Below, piece after piece: positions 6,495-10,088 of a stretch of DNA of 10,088 bases. Location of the stretch: positions 1 to 10,088 of the forward strand of contig WSUB01000447.1 in NCBI GenBank assembly GCA_019633425.1. Direction: 5' to 3'. The notes beneath the pieces are model-generated. The model was not told the origin of the DNA. It did not search any database and saw nothing but the letters and a program-made list of their open reading frames with translations. The translations under genes and the position numbers were made by a program. The first letter of the stretch is position 1, and each line of letters begins with the position of its first letter. The DNA comes from Tulasnella sp. 424 (Eukaryota > Basidiomycota > Agaricomycetes > Cantharellales > Tulasnellaceae).

Positions 6495-7011
6495 TAAACT
6501 TTCCCTGGCGAGGAGTTTACATGGATGGTTTACCGCTCTTTCTTGTAATGATATCAATTTAATTATGGCTTTGTGACGTATTCCTCGGAATATACGGGCG
6601 GACGGGTGTACGATGACACCTACCAGAGTTCAACAAACCCTTCCGGAAAACTAACTTCGAAATAAGGTGCCCGATATCCGTTCTCGAAACTTGAGGAGGG
6701 ATACGGGCGGGCACGGTATCGTCTATATCGCGGCTAGCTCGTTCACAAACCCGCATGACGAACATTCTCCCCCAGAACACACTTTGTGTGGAGCATGTGA
6801 AGCGCTCTGTTTGGACTTTTTGCAATCCACCAGACTTCTTTAGCAGCTATCGAATGAATGTAGAGTTTGTGTTGATGAGCGGGAAGTAGTCTGTATTGTT
6901 GGGAGTGAGCGGGAGGGAAGCTGGGGGTCTCGTCTGTCAGTTTGTTCAAGTTCCCGCGTGAACTCCGAAACTTGAAGACGCCGCTCGCGAGCCTGTAACT
7001 TTGAACACCTC
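6495..7011. other. Intergenic region between the two F-box copies
   Basis: The first ~250 bases (to 6744) are the duplicated 3' flank of copy 1. The remaining ~270 bases, to about 7011, are unique in the window. They show G-rich purine stretches around 6890-6930 but no gene, intron-bearing frame or repeat that I can recognise. Confidence 0.5.
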
Positions 7012-9220
7012 CCTTCCTTATCCGTCACCTGACAAAAACATTACTCTATCCATCCTCTGGTACTGCTCACTCTAAGCTGAAGAGATCCAACAGCTGTATA
7101 TAGTTACCCACTATCTACATACCCCAATCGATGACAATCGAACCACCTCGTCCGGTACCCCCAGCGCCCGAAGCCGTAGCCCAAGCACTGGCCTTCCTTC
7201 TCAAAGCAATGGAAGATAGCGAGCCTGCTGGTGATGGAGAGTATGTCTTACAGTCCTTCAACTCGATAATTTTGCTCTACAACTGAAAATTCTCCCTGAT
7301 CCATTATCAGCGGTCACGATATCGAGTCCAAAATGACTCACTTCAATCTCCTCGCCTCGCACCGTCGGGTCGCAGCCGAAGCTCTTCAGCTCGCCGCGCA
7401 AACAGAGGCAGCGCTCTTAGACCGGCAACGCAACGCCCTCCTTCCCATTCATCGGCTGCCGTCGGAGTTACTTTCCGCTATACTTATCAAGTCCGTCGAC
7501 GAAAAGCGAATTCCCAGGACGGAGGCATTGCAAGTGTTGGCCCAAGTAGCATGGCAATGGTGGCAGACCATCAAATCCGATCCACAATTCTGGACGCACA
7601 TCGATATCATGCCTTCTTCGATGGGCGGGATTGAGCTGCAGATTCGGAAGGCAGGGATCCTTCCACTCAGCCTGCAATGGCCGACTATCGCGGATATCGA
7701 GGAAGATGATGCGGTTAAGGATCTCCTTCAACGACATGCAAGAAGGTGGACAAGCATCGTCGTCGGAAACTACCGTGGGTATGTTGCGCTACAAGTGTTA
7801 TGTACGAGCTCTTTTCCGCGTCTCCAATTCCTCAAAGTTCATCGGACACCTCCGATAATGAGCGGAGTTTGGAACTTCGACCTCACAAAATTTCAAAACC
7901 TGCAAGAGGCTCGTTTGCCGATCCTGCCTTCCTTTTCCGCCTCCCCAACTCCGAACTCCCCGATCCTTCTACAAACCCTCCATCTCGACCTTTATTCAAG
8001 GCATTACCGCTCTTCGTATGATCTCGAATCTCTCCTCAGATACATCCCCCAGCTTATAGAGCTCGGGGTTGAAAATCTTTATGATGGCACAAGCCCTCCA
8101 TCACTCGTTGACCCTCCCATTATCAGCCTTCCAATGCTCCGACGTCTGCGGTTCTCGAACGTGGTCCCGGAAGAGAGACGAAATGAAATACCTCTATTGG
8201 CTCAAATTCGGGCACCACTGTTGGAGGAATTCGACTTACACTACCATGCCAACACATCGTCGGTGCCAGCCATTGACATCGGTGGACGCGCCATTTTCGA
8301 CGCACTGGTGACGCGACCGCGTGCATTGCTAAGTCAATCAGAGGAGGCGCCCCTGTATTCTACCCTCCGCAATGCAGGTCCTTCCGTTTCCTGGATAGTA
8401 AACGTCTCCCGAGGAAAAGCTTGGATCACAGCAGAGGGCATCGGGGCCGGACGGCTGGAGCTCCATTGCGCAGCAAAGAATGACATTCCCCGATACATTC
8501 TACAACTCCTGGCCACATTTACCCTGCCCGTTGATCTTGATCTGGGTTGGTGCGACGAAGACACAAAGTTCGCGCCTTGGGACGAAGTGCTGGATGCGAC
8601 ACCATTACTCCGATCCTTCGCGCTCGACTGCCCGTTTGAAGTCGCTCAACAAGTCATGGACCTCCTCTCTACCAAAGCGCCATCGCCAAGCTCTACAAAC
8701 CCTAGAGCTCCCCATTTGGCGAACCTTAGCTATCGATTTAAGTATTACAGTGCAGGATCATGGTCGGAGGATGATGTGGGAGTAGCTGTTGAAGCTATGA
8801 TGAATAAAAGAAGCGACCTCTTTACTCGAGGTGGTGTGCTCGATCCACCGAAGCTGTTTGTAACGGGGCCAAACGGCTTGGTATTCGACGAAGTGGAAGG
8901 CCGTTGGTTGCACTCGAAAGATGCTACACGTCGTGTTAGATAGCGACGTTGACGCGTACGTCGAACACCAACGTTTGTATACAGTTGTAGGCTTGCCCTG
9001 ATGGGGAGCTGAGTTTACGGTTTACCACTCTTTCTTGTAATAGAATCCAAATTAATTGTGGTTGCGTGGTGCCTTCCCCGGAAAAATGGGTGTACATACG
9101 AGTGAACGAGTGGACAACTCTGACATCTACGAGAGTCCAACAAACCACTCTGCCCTATATTAGTTCTTGAATCTTGAGGGATACGGGCGGGTGCCATACT
9201 GTCTTTATTATGGCTCGTTC
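7012..9220 (+). repeat. Tandem duplication unit 2 (F-box copy 2 plus flanks)
   Basis: Direct duplicate of 4607-6744, including the sequence before the start codon, the intron and about 275 bases of 3' flank. The flanks have diverged more than the coding part, with several small indels that shift the offset from about 2405 to about 2480. Confidence 0.85.
7131..8943 (+). CDS. F-box-like domain protein, tandem copy 2 (intact)
   Basis: Two exons, 7131-7240 and 7311-8943, with a 70-nt GT-AG intron (GTATGT...TTATCAG), encode 580 residues. The upstream ATG at 7131 is preferred to the one at 7333: exon 1 is conserved in copy 1, and splicing joins it in frame (phase 2) to codons that continue into the long open frame. 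Residues 1-36 are proline- and alanine-rich. Residues about 45-78 are a charged, probably helical lead-in (AEALQLAAQTEAALLDRQRN). An F-box-like region covers about 80-125, with LPSELLSAIL and then VAWQWWQTIKSDPQFW, the arrangement common in agaricomycete F-box-like proteins. The rest has irregular leucine-rich segments (PRLQFLKVHR, LLQTLHLDL, LPMLRRLRFSNV), suggesting a degenerate leucine-rich-repeat substrate-binding part, and ends in a block shared with copy 1, GGVLDPPKLFVTGPNG. By family it may recruit substrates to an SCF (Skp1-cullin) ubiquitin ligase; the target is unknown. No membrane segment or signal peptide is seen. Confidence 0.9.
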
Positions 9221-9284
9221 GCAGGCGTGCACGACAGTGAAGATCCCTCGAAGTGGCGAAAAGATCAAGCGCGAAGGGCGATCA
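8944..9284. other. 3' flank of F-box copy 2 and junction to the third fragment
   Basis: To about 9220 this matches the 3' flank of copy 1 (shared GGTTTACC.CTCTTTCTTG and GATACGGGCGGG). About 65 bases of unassigned sequence (9221-9284) then join it to the F-box fragment. Confidence 0.55.
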
Positions 9285-9476
9285 TTTACACATCCCGTTG
9301 ATCTTGACATGGGTGGGTGGGATGAAGCCACGAAGCTTGCGTTTGGGGACGACGTGCTGGATACGACACCATCACTCCAATCCTCCACGCTTGACTGCAC
9401 GTTTCAAGTTGCTCAAAAAGTCATGGAACGCCTCTCTACAAAAGCACCATCGCTAAGCTACACAAACCCCTGAGCT
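9285..9476 (+). pseudogene. Fragment of a third F-box-like copy
   Basis: This piece matches the late part of both F-box copies (from 6075 in copy 1 and about 8518 in copy 2). Readable landmarks are HPVDLDMG, a conserved DDVLDTTPSL block, VAQKVMERLSTKAPS and TNP. The frame is open across the fragment, but the codon after TNP is TGA where the other copies have AGA (Arg), and similarity ends a few bases later. The F-box, the start and the C-terminal block are absent. It is a relic of a third tandem unit that lost most of its sequence, not a working gene. Confidence 0.82.
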
Positions 9477-9985
9477 GGTGATGAGAGTTCGTATTTGGAT
9501 CGGAAAACGAGCGATAGACGGGCAGAAGCGGTAAATGAGAGTAAGCGAAAGCCGGCGATGGGAGGGGCGAGAGGGAAAAGCGGACGAGGAGAGGAATATG
9601 AAACGGTTGGGGAGGTGAAGGACGTGACGGCGAAAATGTAAAATTAAGGGTTTGAGGGCCTCGGTGTGCGGAAGCCGGGAGGGTCGTGGAAGAAACGCGC
9701 GAGTTCGACTTTCGATTTCACTGCCCGCAGTTCGCTCGCCCCACGACAACACCCATGGTGCTATTGAACCTCTCGGATATCCATGTGAATATAAATAGTA
9801 ATGTGTTTGCATAGGAAAAAGGGAGAGGAGGGATAGACTAAAATACAAGGCTATTAAGGTAAACAAGGAGCGGACTTGGCGAGGCAGTAAATAATAAAAT
9901 GGGTATCTAAATGCTAGAATAGAAGAAAAGATCAGGATTTCTCTTATGCGACCCAAGGTGATATGAAGGTGCCGTCCTAGGTACG
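9477..9985. other. Purine-rich, apparently non-coding region
   Basis: From about 9483 to 9700 the plus strand is strongly purine-rich (for example GATGGGAGGGGCGAGAGGG), so the minus strand is a C/T-rich tract. From about 9780 the DNA is AT-rich. A 167-codon minus-strand open frame spans 9453-9956, but its composition (Arg, Ser, Leu, Phe) is what the pyrimidine-rich strand would give by chance, and it runs antisense over the F-box fragment. No gene is called. Confidence 0.5.
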
Positions 9986-10088
9986 CTAGTCAGAAAGAGC
10001 TGCACCATCCACATCCGACAGCGGTGTGAGTGAAGGTCCCTCTGCTTGCGTTGAAAACTGCTTCTGCGGGATTTCTTCGACGTCTGAA
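9986..10088 (-). CDS. Possible C-terminal end of a minus-strand gene entering from the right edge
   Basis: Read leftward from 10087, one frame gives 33 codons, including SDVEEIPQKQFSTQ and PLSDVDGAALSD, ending in TAG at 9986-9988. The composition (acidic, Ser/Pro/Gln-rich, no rare residues) resembles a disordered protein tail. A second frame is also open for a similar length, so the assignment is weak and no family is recognised. The adjacent AT-rich DNA to the left would be its 3' untranslated region. Confidence 0.3.
   Translation of the reverse strand, partial: SDVEEIPQKQFSTQAEGPSLTPLSDVDGAALSD

Larger units (their letters stand above)
4607..6744 (+). repeat. Tandem duplication unit 1 (F-box copy 1 plus flanks)
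   Basis: A shared 22-base block ending CACCTGACAA (4609-4630) matches 7014-7035. The 3' flank shares GGTTTACC.CTCTTTCTTG and GATACGGGCGGG with the sequence after copy 2, and similarity ends near GGCT..CTCGTTC (6744 versus 9220). The gene starts are 2411 bases apart. The duplicated segment therefore includes promoter-proximal and 3' flanking DNA, not only the coding part. Confidence 0.85.

Noticed and set aside
9474..9494. GCTGGTGATGAGAGT resembling the end of F-box exon 1 (7227 onward)
   Set aside because: The match is about 15 bases with a gap and no continuation; chance is more likely than a trace of a rearranged copy.
9453..9956. 167-codon minus-strand open frame
   Set aside because: It is antisense to the F-box fragment at its end, rich in Arg/Ser/Leu/Phe as expected from a pyrimidine-rich strand, and resembles no family.

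Overview
The window looks like nuclear DNA of a filamentous basidiomycete fungus, most likely an agaricomycete. Genes are dense in short GT-AG introns (52-78 nt), the left edge carries the 3' end of a TOR kinase gene with a basidiomycete-like FATC ending, and there is a small family of agaricomycete-type F-box-like genes. No RNA gene, CRISPR array or bacterial-type operon was seen. The organism is inferred from gene style only; no database search was possible.

Layout, left to right. (1) 1-757, plus: the last five exons of a TOR (PI3K-related) kinase, ending in the kinase C-lobe and the FATC domain. (2) 758-1042: short convergent intergenic region. (3) 1043-2322, minus: a PIF1-type helicase lacking its N-terminal half. 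It keeps motif III to the natural C-terminus and three clean introns, but has one damaged intron acceptor and one frameshift. (4) About 2450-4480: no convincing gene. This stretch holds a degenerate tandem array of a repeat of about 365 bp, with conserved small hairpins, a pair of 35-bp hairpin repeats, and a 24-bp GC-rich motif recurring on both strands. (5) About 4607-6744: F-box-like gene copy 1 with its flanks. It has an intact first exon and intron, but its frame breaks at a run of five G. (6) About 7012-9220: F-box-like gene copy 2, a tandem duplicate of the previous unit, intact at 580 residues over two exons. (7) 9285-9476: a fragment of a third F-box-like copy ending at a stop codon. 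(8) 9477-10088: purine-rich, mostly non-coding DNA, with a possible 3' end of another minus-strand gene at the right edge.

The genes do not form a pathway. The picture is a conserved, essential gene (TOR) next to a fast-changing accessory stretch built from helicase debris, tandem repeats and a birth-and-death F-box family: one intact copy, one frameshifted copy and one fragment. F-box proteins usually present substrates to SCF ubiquitin ligases, so copy 2 may be an SCF adaptor, but its target cannot be read from the sequence. I found no clearly new multi-gene system; the most unusual parts are the 2.4-4.5 kb repeat array and its structured modules.
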